A stretch of DNA of 64,000 nucleotides from Cellvibrionaceae bacterium (GTDB taxonomy: Bacteria > Pseudomonadota > Gammaproteobacteria > Pseudomonadales > Cellvibrionaceae). Location of the stretch: positions 1 through 64,000 of the forward strand of contig JAOXRT010000132.1 of assembly GCA_025800365.1 (NCBI GenBank), given 5' to 3'. The stretch's first letter is position 1; every line of letters begins with the position of its first letter. A program made the translations under genes and the position numbers. Shown here piece after piece: positions 1 through 7,929 of the stretch. Below the pieces are notes generated by a model that was not told the DNA's origin, did no database searches, and saw only the letters and a program-made list of their open reading frames with translations.

Positions 1-1
1 G

Positions 2-889
2 GATTTCTGCCTTTGTGGCGCAGCGCCTTTAGCCACTGAGCTGATCCGCAACTTTGAAGAAAAAACCGGCTTATCTATTTTAGAAGGCTATGGTCAAACC
101 GAGGGCACCTGCGCCTCCACTGCAAACCCACGCTATGGGGAACGCAAAGTTGGCGCTGTTGGTTTACGCCTACCCTATATGGAGCTACGCATTGTTGAGG
201 TGGACGAGAATGGCCACTGGCTACGTGATTGCGATACCAATGAAGCCGGCTGCATCGCTATCAAAGGGCCGAATGTATTTAATGGTTATAAGCAAGCTGC
301 GCAAAATGAAGGGCAATGGGTTGAAGAGGGCTGGTTTAATACCGGTGACCTTGGCCGACTCGATGAGGAAGGCTATTTATGGCTAACTGGCCGTAGTAAA
401 GACCTGATTATACGTGGTGGACACAATATCGATCCACAGATGATCGAAGAAGTCTTCTACACTCACCCGGCTGTCGCCGAAGCAGTAGCTATTGGTAAGC
501 CTGATAAGCGTGTTGGTGAAGTACCTGTGGTCTACCTACAACTAAAACCCGGCCAGGCAGAGAACGAAGGGGAATTCTTGGAATTTGCAATGGGCAATAT
601 TGCTGAGCGAGCAGCAGTGCCTAAAGAAATTTATTTTGTAGAGCAAATGCCTGTAACGGCCGTAGGTAAAATATTCAAACCCGATTTACGCAATGACATT
701 GTAGCGAAGGTGGTAAGCCTACACCTTGCCGATAAGCTGCAAGAATTACAGGCCAGCTTTAGTGTTGAGGCCTCGAAAAAGCACGGGCAGCTAGTTCAGT
801 TTGAATGCAAAGATGCAGAAACCCTTTCAGAACTGGTACGTCAAGAGCTCGGCGAGTATACCTTTGCAACCGAAGTAAAAGCGATCTGA
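2..889 (+). CDS. Acyl-CoA synthetase (AMP-binding enzyme), C-terminal part
   Basis: This is the 3' part of an ANL-superfamily adenylating enzyme; the 5' end lies before the window. The reading frame is open from base 2. Visible motifs in order are the aromatic/Thr loop LEGYGQTE, the hinge region NTGDLGRLDEEGYLWLTGR followed by KDLIIRGGHNIDP, and the C-terminal catalytic lysine loop TAVGKIFKP. These are typical of fatty-acid or other carboxylate-CoA ligases that make acyl-AMP and then acyl-CoA in the cytoplasm. About 90 residues follow the lysine loop, longer than in many members. Substrate cannot be told. A glutathione S-transferase gene follows 72 bp downstream in the same direction. Confidence 0.9.
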   Translation, partial: DFCLCGAAPLATELIRNFEEKTGLSILEGYGQTEGTCASTANPRYGERKVGAVGLRLPYMELRIVEVDENGHWLRDCDTNEAGCIAIKGPNVFNGYKQAAQNEGQWVEEGWFNTGDLGRLDEEGYLWLTGRSKDLIIRGGHNIDPQMIEEVFYTHPAVAEAVAIGKPDKRVGEVPVVYLQLKPGQAENEGEFLEFAMGNIAERAAVPKEIYFVEQMPVTAVGKIFKPDLRNDIVAKVVSLHLADKLQELQASFSVEASKKHGQLVQFECKDAETLSELVRQELGEYTFATEVKAI

Positions 890-961
890 GAATATTCAGA
901 GAACATATAGCCAAAACATCAGGCACAAAGCTAACAGCCTGCTAACACGGAGTTACCATAG

Positions 962-1882
962 ATGAGCAACACTTTGATTTTGCATCATTACGATAGTTCG
1001 CCCTACGCTGAAAAGATTCGCTTGATGTTTGGCTTAGCAAAGTTGAGCTGGCAATCCCTACTCTCACCGGTATGGTTGCCAAGGCCCAATGTTGACCCTC
1101 TCGCCGGCGGCTATCGCAGAATTCCTGTTGCTCAGGTTGGTGCGGATATATTTTGTGACAGTGATTTAATCGCTAAAGAAATTGCCTCACTGGCAAAACA
1201 AGCCGAGTTAAACCCGGAAAACGCCAGCCCAGAAGCAAAGAGCATTGCTCAATTTGCCGAGGGCGAAGCATTTTTCGCTGCTGTATCTGCAGTGCCTCCA
1301 CTCAGACTTTTAAGCACAATGTTGCTTAAATTTGGTCCGATAGGCGCCTTTCGATTTATTAAAGATCGTGGTGAGCTGTTAAAAGGTAGCGATGCAAAGC
1401 GCCCTAATATCGAGCAGTCCCAAGCCTTAATAGAAGATCTAATCGGTAGAATATCCAAGCAGCTAGATCAGCATGAATGGCTTGATGGTAACACTCCCTC
1501 TGCGATTGATTTTAGCGTTTACCACCCATTATGGCTGCACGTAAATTGTAGCCGTCGGGAACTGCAGTGTGAGGCAAAGGTACAAGATTGGTTCCAACGC
1601 GTGGCAGCTATTGGCCACGGCCAGCGTGTTGAGATAGGCCAAGCCGATGCATTCAGCGCAGCCAGAGATGCTCAGCCTAGGGATATTAGCGATTCAGCAG
1701 AACATGAACTACTAAACAAAGAAGTTGCTGTGAGCCCTTCTGACTATGGCTTTGTGCCAGTGCAAGGTAAGCTTGTAGCGGTAAATCAAGAACGTATTAT
1801 TGTGGCCCGAGATACTGAAGATTTCGGTTTAATTCATGTGCATTTTCCACGTGAAAACTACAGCATTAACGCTCAGGGATAG
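962..1882 (+). CDS. Glutathione S-transferase family protein
   Basis: A 306-residue cytosolic protein with a thioredoxin-like GST N-terminal domain (about residues 4-80). It starts LILHHYDSSPYAEKIRLMF, the usual beta-strand then SPYxxKIR helix of the family, followed by the cis-Pro region YRRIPVAQV and the D-S motif (CDSDLIAKEI) that binds the glutathione gamma-glutamyl group. A helical C-terminal domain follows (DWFQRVAAIGHG). About 80 extra residues at the C-terminus go beyond a normal 210-230-residue GST and may form an added domain. Substrate unknown. It probably shares a transcript with the acyl-CoA synthetase upstream and ends just before a strong hairpin. Confidence 0.8.
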   Translation: MSNTLILHHYDSSPYAEKIRLMFGLAKLSWQSLLSPVWLPRPNVDPLAGGYRRIPVAQVGADIFCDSDLIAKEIASLAKQAELNPENASPEAKSIAQFAEGEAFFAAVSAVPPLRLLSTMLLKFGPIGAFRFIKDRGELLKGSDAKRPNIEQSQALIEDLIGRISKQLDQHEWLDGNTPSAIDFSVYHPLWLHVNCSRRELQCEAKVQDWFQRVAAIGHGQRVEIGQADAFSAARDAQPRDISDSAEHELLNKEVAVSPSDYGFVPVQGKLVAVNQERIIVARDTEDFGLIHVHFPRENYSINAQG

Positions 1883-1890
1883 GCCTTTTA

Positions 1891-1918
1891 CCAGGCTGAG
1901 CCACCGTGCTCAGCCTGG
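1891..1918. terminator. Hairpin between convergent GST and glutathione peroxidase genes
   Basis: An 11-bp perfect stem (CCAGGCTGAGC at 1891-1901 with GCTCAGCCTGG at 1908-1918) with a 6-nt loop lies 8 bp after the GST stop. It is followed by CCTTTC on the plus strand and by TAAAAGG on the minus strand, so the U-tract is weak in both directions. It probably acts as a bidirectional terminator. Confidence 0.6.
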
Positions 1919-1969
1919 CCTTTCACATCAAATCAGCAGATTTTAAAAGCTACTAACAACAACGCTAAA

Positions 1970-2521
1970 CTAAGAGTTATTTTGCAAGCTCTGCTGAATC
2001 GCAGCCTCTAAATCGCCCCCTAAAGGCTTTGCCTTTGAAGGAAAGTATTCCACCTTTGTTCCGTCAGGGCTCACTAAGTACTTATTGAAATTCCACTTAG
2101 GCTCTTTACCGGTTTTATCGGCCAATTCCTTAAACAACGTATTCGCATCATCACCCGTTACTGGACTGCTACTCATCATGGTAAATTTAACGCCATAGTT
2201 GATGTAACATACCTCGGCGGTTTTTGCTTCATCTTTGGCTTCTTGTTTAAAGTCATTGGATGGAAAACCTACAATCTCTAGACCTTGGGGCTGATATTTT
2301 TCATAAAGTGCCTGCAAGTCTGCGAACTGCCCGGTATAGCCACAATGACTTGCTGTATTAACGACTAGCAAGGGCTTACCAGAGAACTTCTCACAGAAAT
2401 TAACGCGTTCGCTGGAACGTAGCTTCTGAGCTTCAAACTTCAGTATATCAGGGCAATCAGCGGCTAAGGATGAGAGCGCAGTAAAGAGTGGCAAGGCGAA
2501 CAAAAGCTGTTGTAAACGCAT
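1970..2521 (-). CDS. Exported glutathione peroxidase-like protein
   Basis: A 183-residue thiol peroxidase of the GPx family with an N-terminal signal peptide (cleavage near residue 20, SLAA-D), so probably periplasmic. The peroxidatic cysteine is Cys60 in NTASHCGYT and the Trp/Asn motif is WNFNKYL. A candidate resolving Cys is in AEVCYINYGVKF. The usual GFPCNQFG segment reads GFPSNDFKQEA, so the canonical Gln of the catalytic tetrad appears replaced by Asp. It likely reduces hydroperoxides using a thioredoxin-type donor rather than glutathione; this is inferred from the non-selenium form. Monocistronic, convergent with the GST gene. Confidence 0.85.
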   Translation of the reverse strand: MRLQQLLFALPLFTALSSLAADCPDILKFEAQKLRSSERVNFCEKFSGKPLLVVNTASHCGYTGQFADLQALYEKYQPQGLEIVGFPSNDFKQEAKDEAKTAEVCYINYGVKFTMMSSSPVTGDDANTLFKELADKTGKEPKWNFNKYLVSPDGTKVEYFPSKAKPLGGDLEAAIQQSLQNNS

Positions 2522-2680
2522 GGAAGTAAGCTCCGCAAATGATTTAACATCGGCCTAGGATAGTAAAGCATATACGGTATAGACACAAAGCACACGAAGG
2601 CTTGTCGAACATAAGTGTAGTTAGCAACGCACCCGCAATTAGGCGCTAATCATTGCAACATCACATAAGAGACGTATTAT

Positions 2681-2696
2681 GCTAACAGTTGTTAGC
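2681..2696. promoter_or_regulatory. Palindrome upstream of ACT-domain gene
   Basis: GCTAACA-GT-TGTTAGC is a 7-bp inverted repeat with a 2-bp centre, 33 bp before the ATG of the ACT-domain gene. Size and place fit an operator, but no regulator is identified. Confidence 0.3.
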
Positions 2697-2729
2697 TTCA
2701 CCACCTACAAAATGATATGAGCGCAAACT

Positions 2730-3146
2730 ATGCAAGGCGAAAACAATCTTTCCGTACTACTTAGTAATATGCAACCTAAGCTACAAAAGGGCCGCTGGGT
2801 ATTCGCTACTGTTGGTAGCGAGCAACTGTCAAAGATCTTACAACAAATTGAAATTAGCGATTTACAGGGTTTTTATCAGGAATCAGAAGGTAGCAGCTTA
2901 ATACTTGAAGAAGCGCAGGCTAAACTACTTGCCTTGGAATGCAGTGAGGTTTTTGCTGCCATTAGCCTTAGCATCCACTCCAGCTTAGAGGCAGTAGGAC
3001 TCACAGCTGCGATAAGTGGAGCACTTGCCCAAGCTGGTATTAGCGCCAATGTCGTCGCGGCTTTCTACCATGATCATATTTATGTGCCCTATGAAAAAGC
3101 TGAGGCGGCAATGCAATGTCTTGAAGGAATTGCGGCGAAGGAATAA
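2730..3146 (+). CDS. ACT domain-containing protein (DUF2241-like)
   Basis: A 138-residue cytoplasmic protein resembling the COG3602-type ACT-domain proteins. The N-terminal half has the KGRWVFATV segment typical of this family. The C-terminal half carries the ACT-like fold (EVFAAISLSIHSSLEAVGL, then AALAQAGISANVVAAFYHDHIYVP, broken here as read), ending with an amphipathic helix. ACT domains usually bind amino acids and regulate enzymes; the ligand and partner here are unknown. The gene stands alone between a divergent peroxidase gene and a convergent membrane protein gene. Confidence 0.7.
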   Translation: MQGENNLSVLLSNMQPKLQKGRWVFATVGSEQLSKILQQIEISDLQGFYQESEGSSLILEEAQAKLLALECSEVFAAISLSIHSSLEAVGLTAAISGALAQAGISANVVAAFYHDHIYVPYEKAEAAMQCLEGIAAKE

Positions 3147-3163
3147 TGTGCGGAAAAATTCTA

Positions 3164-3487
3164 TTAACGTCTATGCAGTGGTTGACAAAGATGTGCGATT
3201 GCAAACGCCACAATGAGCGCCAAACCATAAGCCCATGATCCACTCCCCAAATGATCACTAACAATATAATAAGCCACGCCCCCTAAAGCGAAATACCAAG
3301 CCTTTTCTTTACCAGGCAACTTCTTTAGAAGTAAAAACACAAGTAAGCAAAAGGTCAGCCCCCAAGAAAAATCAAATACGTAAGACCACCACTCAGACTG
3401 CTCCATTAGCTTTTGCAAAAACAATGCTCCTAGAGCACTCAGCAGAAGCATCCAAATCAGTATCATTCGATATATCACAGCGCCCAT
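3164..3487 (-). CDS. Small inner-membrane protein, unknown
   Basis: A 107-residue hydrophobic protein with about four predicted membrane segments (residues 5-25, 38-56, 62-80 and 84-102) and a short basic tail. No known family is recognised. Coding status rests on length, hydrophobic periodicity and its position between the ACT and MOSC genes. It lies convergent with the ACT gene, 17 bp apart. Confidence 0.5.
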   Translation of the reverse strand: MGAVIYRMILIWMLLLSALGALFLQKLMEQSEWWSYVFDFSWGLTFCLLVFLLLKKLPGKEKAWYFALGGVAYYIVSDHLGSGSWAYGLALIVAFAIAHLCQPLHRR

Positions 3488-3609
3488 TTTTCCATTCCTT
3501 GCTAAATTTTTATCGACTAATGTAAGGCTGCACTAGCCCTATCAAGCCCGTACCATCCTGGCAACATTGGAAAACTATCAAATAGGCAAAACGTACCAAT
3601 TCATATCGT

Positions 3610-4116
3610 TTAGGTGGCTTTCTGTAAAATCGGAGTAACCTTATCTCCAACGGCAATCTCTCCGCTGACAATAATCTTAGCGCATAGACCACCATAACCT
3701 AACATATTGGCCGGCCCGCTTGGCCCCAAAGGTTCAATCATGCGCGAACAAGGATGGCACTGCGCTGTAGCCTCAAATACGGCAGCGCCTATTTGAAATC
3801 GTTGATGCCGCAGAGCATTTAAATTGATCCCTGATACCAATAGGTTACGACGCAGCAACTCAGGAGCAAGCTCATCAATCTGGCAAAAACTTTTGATACA
3901 AGCGATATGCTCCTCGCTGATAATTGTGACCTGACGCGCTGAGCCTGGCGTTTTTAAACATCGATGATCTCCACTCAAGCCCTTCTCGGCTATCGCCTCG
4001 ACCCGATCTACATTGAGCATCGCTTCTTTTCGGGCCGGACGTATGCCGATCCAACGCAACTCCCCAGGCTCTACTGTAGACAAATAACGCCCTAATAATC
4101 GACCTTGTGTATTCAC
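3610..4116 (-). CDS. MOSC domain-containing protein
   Basis: A 168-residue stand-alone MOSC domain. The usual features are seen: WIGIRPARKEAM near the start, then the conserved GLSGDHR segment (EKGLSGDHRCLKTPGSARQ), QVTIISEEH, RRNLLVSGINL, and the conserved Cys in CHPCSRM. MOSC domains are found in molybdenum cofactor sulfurases and mARC-type proteins and are thought to carry sulfur or bind Moco through this cysteine. The exact substrate is unknown. It follows the 4126-4674 gene by 9 bp in the same direction and may be cotranscribed. Confidence 0.85.
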   Translation of the reverse strand: MNTQGRLLGRYLSTVEPGELRWIGIRPARKEAMLNVDRVEAIAEKGLSGDHRCLKTPGSARQVTIISEEHIACIKSFCQIDELAPELLRRNLLVSGINLNALRHQRFQIGAAVFEATAQCHPCSRMIEPLGPSGPANMLGYGGLCAKIIVSGEIAVGDKVTPILQKAT

Positions 4117-4125
4117 AAACAGCCT

Positions 4126-4674
4126 CTAGTGTTTAAACTTGACTTCACGCTCACTGGCAATATAACTGCGCATTTCTGGCTTAGTCCACTGGCCACTCTT
4201 AAGGTAAGATGTTGAGACAAGCAATTTACCATCTTTGATTTCACTAACGGATTTCACTTCTGTAATACCACTCGACAAGCCATCCCCTGAGCTAGCCACC
4301 TTCTCTAGAACAGAGAATTTATTCTCTCCTTCTAGTTTGATGGTCGCTTCGGTATAAAAATCCGCCGTCGTAAAATAAAAGGATTTATAGCTCTTCGTCT
4401 TTTTATCCCAAAAGATAAAACTCTCGCCACCATAATCGCCATCGTTTACTGAGTGCACCGTCTTTAGTGCTTTGCCATTCAATGCCACCTGCCAATGGGC
4501 TACATCCAGCACTGTGCCTTTGTCCTTGCCCCAGTTCATGGGTGCCTGCCAAGTACCAATAAACGCTCTAAAGGGTTCCAGTTTGGCATCGAGTTTAATC
4601 TCGGCCGCTGCGTTCATCGATGCCGTAAGGATTAGGGTAAAAATTACTGCGTTTAATTGCTGTATATGTCTCAT
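4126..4674 (-). CDS. Exported protein of unknown function
   Basis: A 182-residue protein with a signal peptide (about 24 residues, cleavage after AAA). The mature part opens with FRAFIGTWQAPM and contains alternating beta-strand-like segments (KTKSYKSFYFTTADFY, LLVSTSYLKSGQW). The FxGxW start and strand-rich body resemble lipocalin-like or DUF1579-like barrels, but I cannot assign a family with confidence. Likely periplasmic. The downstream MOSC gene may be in the same transcript. Confidence 0.6.
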   Translation of the reverse strand: MRHIQQLNAVIFTLILTASMNAAAEIKLDAKLEPFRAFIGTWQAPMNWGKDKGTVLDVAHWQVALNGKALKTVHSVNDGDYGGESFIFWDKKTKSYKSFYFTTADFYTEATIKLEGENKFSVLEKVASSGDGLSSGITEVKSVSEIKDGKLLVSTSYLKSGQWTKPEMRSYIASEREVKFKH

Positions 4675-4766
4675 CGTTATTCTTCTCCGTGCAGTACACT
4701 TTGTTTGAGCAATAATTAGCTGATAGGCTAACGCTAAGAATAATACACATACAATGGAGTTGTTAA

Positions 4767-5354
4767 GTGAATATGATCGAGCACCAAACCCTGAAAACTC
4801 TGGGCCGCCTGTCTTTTATTTTATGCATGCTTTGTAGCTTTACAGTTGATGCTTACCAACCCACACGAGAAATGGCGCAAGACGATCAATTTACTGTCGC
4901 TAGAAAACTGTTAAAAAACCACCAAAAAGAGCTTCTTGAGCTGATAAAGCATATTAAGCAAGAGAGCTCCGTCAATAAAGCTTACGTTTCCCCTCAAGGG
5001 GATCTTAAAGCTTATGCAGCGACAGATGACAATGCAGCCCCGATTGAGATTCCTGAGGCATTAGCGAGCAAGATACGAAAGCTGCTTCAAGAGGCGAAAG
5101 TTCAAGCCTATAAAAAACAGGGGCAGCAAGTCTATATTCCATTTAGCACTTCAGAAGCTGGCGGAAATACGCTCTTTAGCAGCATAATCTACAGCCCAGA
5201 AAAAATAGAACTCAATGATGAAGATTGCGTAAGTGCTAAGGGCTTCAAGAGCTTTTTAATCTGTATTTGGCCAATCCAAGACAACTGGTATATGCATTTC
5301 GATTGGTCATATTTTAAAAAGCCCAAAGGCGCAGTAATTAAGCCGGAAGATTAA
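4767..5354 (+). CDS. Exported protein of unknown function
   Basis: A 195-residue protein with an N-terminal hydrophobic signal (LSFILCMLCSFTVDA). I chose the GTG at 4767 because a GGAG Shine-Dalgarno sequence at 4756-4759 is 7 nt upstream; the alternative ATG is at 4773. The mature part has a Lys-rich helical stretch, then a strand-rich region with two cysteines (DDEDCVSAKG and FLICIWP) that could form a disulfide in the periplasm. No family is recognised. Confidence 0.55.
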   Translation: MNMIEHQTLKTLGRLSFILCMLCSFTVDAYQPTREMAQDDQFTVARKLLKNHQKELLELIKHIKQESSVNKAYVSPQGDLKAYAATDDNAAPIEIPEALASKIRKLLQEAKVQAYKKQGQQVYIPFSTSEAGGNTLFSSIIYSPEKIELNDEDCVSAKGFKSFLICIWPIQDNWYMHFDWSYFKKPKGAVIKPED

Positions 5355-5367
5355 ACCTCAGTGATTA

Positions 5368-5871
5368 TCAAACGCTAGGAAACTGGTATATATCTCGCTG
5401 CAAACCATCGGAAAAAGATTCGCGGCGTACCTTCTTGCCTCCGAGCTTTTCAACGAGAGCCCGGGCAGCATGGTTATCATCGTTCATATAGGTTTCTAGG
5501 CTCGGCCACTGGTAATGCTTGCGGGCATAATCCAGAGCGGCTTTTGAGGCTTCAGTGGCGACACCTCGGCCGCGCGCTTCTGGCATCACCCACCAAGTTA
5601 ATTCCCTAGGCCAGGATTTGCCCTGCCAAAAACCACAAGTACCAATCAATTTATCACTGCTTTTATCTTGAATCACCCATACCCCAAAGCCTAATAAGTA
5701 CCAGGACCCCAGATCGGCTTTTAAACGCGCCCATACCTGCTCTTCATTGATGGGGCCGCCGTACATTTTTGAAGCTTCTGCATCGGTATAAAAGTCTCGA
5801 TATACCTCAAAGCATTCGACACTTGGTGCTAAAAGGCGAAGTCGCTCGGTTTCAATGACGGGGATTTGCAT
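5368..5871 (-). CDS. GNAT family N-acetyltransferase (RimJ/RimL-like)
   Basis: A 167-residue acetyltransferase. It starts with the typical IETERLRLLAPS segment, has GTCGFWQGKSWPRELTWWV, and carries the acetyl-CoA binding loop EARGRGVATEASKAALDYA (R/Q-x-x-G-x-G/A). The C-terminal part contains NDDNHAARALVEKLGG, conserved in the RimJ/RimL branch. It would transfer an acetyl group to an amine; target unknown. Convergent with the exported-protein gene at 4767-5354 (13 bp apart). Confidence 0.85.
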   Translation of the reverse strand: MQIPVIETERLRLLAPSVECFEVYRDFYTDAEASKMYGGPINEEQVWARLKADLGSWYLLGFGVWVIQDKSSDKLIGTCGFWQGKSWPRELTWWVMPEARGRGVATEASKAALDYARKHYQWPSLETYMNDDNHAARALVEKLGGKKVRRESFSDGLQRDIYQFPSV

Positions 5872-5972
5872 ACAAGGTCTCAGATCAATTGATTGAAGTA
5901 AGAACCTATTATAGAAGTGCTTTAGCGTGCATCAATATAATTGTGGTTTAGTAATGTAAGGGCTTAAAACAC

Positions 5973-6860
5973 TTAAATCGACTCAAGGTCCAAGAAGGCT
6001 TTTCTAATCATTTCGTAGCCCTCTGGATCATAAACTGATAAATCATGTGCATTGAAAGGAAAGTACCTACTTGTTACAAAATAGGCTTTCGCCAGATCAG
6101 CAAAATATTCACGCTGATTTGTTCTGGCGTAAGCTTTTTCAATTACCTGGCCATTTTGATGCTTAACGTTTTCATATAGCCTTTTCATCGTTGCGTTTCT
6201 AAAGGCCTTTTTCACAGGTCGGTAAAGCTGCTTCCAATGATAATTGTAATAGGCATGACTTAATTCATGCACTGCAAATTGAGCGGCCTTAAGATCTGTA
6301 TATTTCACATAGTCTTTAGCTGATCTAACGACCACACTGTCATTGAATCGCGGCGAAACTGAATTTCCCTTGCGAAAATACCACTGACCGCCATGTCGAC
6401 CGCCTGTTCTTGCCTCATCGCCAACAAAGAGATAAAACTTAACGCCCGAAAACTCCTCTTTGATGCTTGCCGGAAAAACCTTATAGGCTTTCTGAACAGC
6501 TTTCTCCAGTTTAGATGCCACCTTTTTCAGCATTTCTGGGTACTCTGAAGCGAGGCGCTTTTCAGCAATGATATTTATGCTATAGCCCGTAAGCGGCTCA
6601 TAAGATCTAAAGGCATAGTTGCGATACTCTTTACTGATGGTTGCGCCGTACTTTGAGTGCAAATTCGTTTCAGTAAGCTCAACATTTTGTATATCGTCTT
6701 GAGATTTCTGACCAGAAGACTTACAGAGATGACGTTTATCAGTGTAGATTTTTTTGCCGTTTTTCCCTATACAACTAAAGACCTGCTGCCCGGAGACATT
6801 AACCGAGCACAGTAATAATCCTAGTAGGCAAAGACTGACCCTAAAAGCTAATTTGCACAT
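5973..6860 (-). CDS. Exported HExxH metallopeptidase-like protein
   Basis: A 295-residue protein with a signal peptide (about 24 residues, ending VSG). A short Cys-containing N-terminal region follows (VFSCIGKNGKKIYTDKRHLC), like the DUF4124 start seen in exported proteins, where CIG.GK.IYTD is typical. The C-terminal domain has the zinc-binding motif HELSH (in FAVHELSHAYYNYHW) and a downstream acidic ligand candidate in QREYFADLAKAYF. This layout resembles lethal-factor-type or secreted zinc peptidase-like domains. Substrate unknown; location likely periplasm or outside. Monocistronic. Confidence 0.65.
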   Translation of the reverse strand: MCKLAFRVSLCLLGLLLCSVNVSGQQVFSCIGKNGKKIYTDKRHLCKSSGQKSQDDIQNVELTETNLHSKYGATISKEYRNYAFRSYEPLTGYSINIIAEKRLASEYPEMLKKVASKLEKAVQKAYKVFPASIKEEFSGVKFYLFVGDEARTGGRHGGQWYFRKGNSVSPRFNDSVVVRSAKDYVKYTDLKAAQFAVHELSHAYYNYHWKQLYRPVKKAFRNATMKRLYENVKHQNGQVIEKAYARTNQREYFADLAKAYFVTSRYFPFNAHDLSVYDPEGYEMIRKAFLDLESI

Positions 6861-6933
6861 CTTACTGACAACATCCTTTTAACAACAACTGCCGAGCTAC
6901 CAACATCAAAAACAGCTCTAATTCCATCTACAA

Positions 6934-6955
6934 AAAAAGCCCCGCAGGGCTTTTT
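6934..6955 (-). terminator. Rho-independent terminator after secF
   Basis: AAAAAGCCC-CGCA-GGGCTTTTT is a 9-bp stem with a 4-nt loop, 29 bp beyond the secF stop. The T-rich flank follows on both strands, so it could also end transcription from the other side. A clear intrinsic terminator. Confidence 0.85.
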
Positions 6956-6984
6956 ATTTTCACTGATAAACGCCTTAAAGCACT

Positions 6985-7920
6985 TTAAGGCATCTCATCA
7001 AATTCGGCACCTTCTTTCTCAACCTCAACCTGCATTAGGTCTTCTTTAGAAATACCCATCATTAACAATACATTTGCTGCCACGTAGATAGACGAATAGG
7101 TACCAATCGCCACACCGACTAACAAGGCGATAGAGAAGCCGTGAATTAGCTCACCACCAAAGTAGAACAGCGCGACCAATACCAATAAGGTGGTCAAAGA
7201 TGTTACCAAGGTACGACCCAAGGTTTGACTTAGTGAGATATCGATAACTTCAACAGAATCCGCTTTACGGATCTTACGGAAGTTCTCTCGAATACGGTCA
7301 GATACAACAATGGTATCGTTAAGCGAGTAACCAATAACCGCCAGCACCGCCGCCAATACCGTTAGATCGAAATCGATCTGTAATACCGAGAATACGCCCA
7401 ACACGATAACCACATCGTGGGCCAATGCAGCTACAGCACCTACCGAGAATTTAAACTGGAAGCGCATAGCAACATAGATCATAACTACCGCCAAAGCGAA
7501 TAGCATGCCGATACCACCATCATCGCGCAGCTCCTCACCTACCTGCGGGCCAACAAATTCTACCCGGCGCAATTCAACTTCAGAGCCATCGGCACGCAGG
7601 GTATCCATCACCTTATCGCCTAGCTCAGCATCAGAGTCTTCCTGCATGCGAATCAATACATCGGTTTCAGCACCGAAGTGAACTACTACAGGATCTGGGA
7701 AACCTGCTTGCACCAATTGTTGGCGAATAGCGTTAACATCGGCAGGCGTTTGATAACCCACTTCGATTTGTGATCCGCCGGTAAAATCCAAGCCAAACTT
7801 CAAACCATTCGTAGCCAAACTGGCTATCGAACCAATGATTAACAGCAAGGAAAAGATCGCCGCCAGCTTACGCTGGGACATAAAGCGAATCACTTTCAAT
7901 TCTTTCTTAGCTTTACTCAT
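6985..7920 (-). CDS. secF: Protein-export membrane protein SecF
   Basis: A 311-residue inner-membrane subunit of the SecDF complex, which uses the proton motive force to help pull proteins across the membrane after SecYEG/SecA. Seen: an N-terminal membrane helix then the LKFGLDFTGGSQIEVG motif, a periplasmic P1-like domain, and five C-terminal membrane segments. The conserved ALAHDVVIVLGVF and VIGYSLNDTIVVSDRIREN stretches contain the family Asp residues. Length is normal. It follows secD by 9 bp in one operon and ends at a strong terminator. Confidence 0.97.
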   Translation of the reverse strand: MSKAKKELKVIRFMSQRKLAAIFSLLLIIGSIASLATNGLKFGLDFTGGSQIEVGYQTPADVNAIRQQLVQAGFPDPVVVHFGAETDVLIRMQEDSDAELGDKVMDTLRADGSEVELRRVEFVGPQVGEELRDDGGIGMLFALAVVMIYVAMRFQFKFSVGAVAALAHDVVIVLGVFSVLQIDFDLTVLAAVLAVIGYSLNDTIVVSDRIRENFRKIRKADSVEVIDISLSQTLGRTLVTSLTTLLVLVALFYFGGELIHGFSIALLVGVAIGTYSSIYVAANVLLMMGISKEDLMQVEVEKEGAEFDEMP

Positions 7921-7929
7921 GATTTGCTC

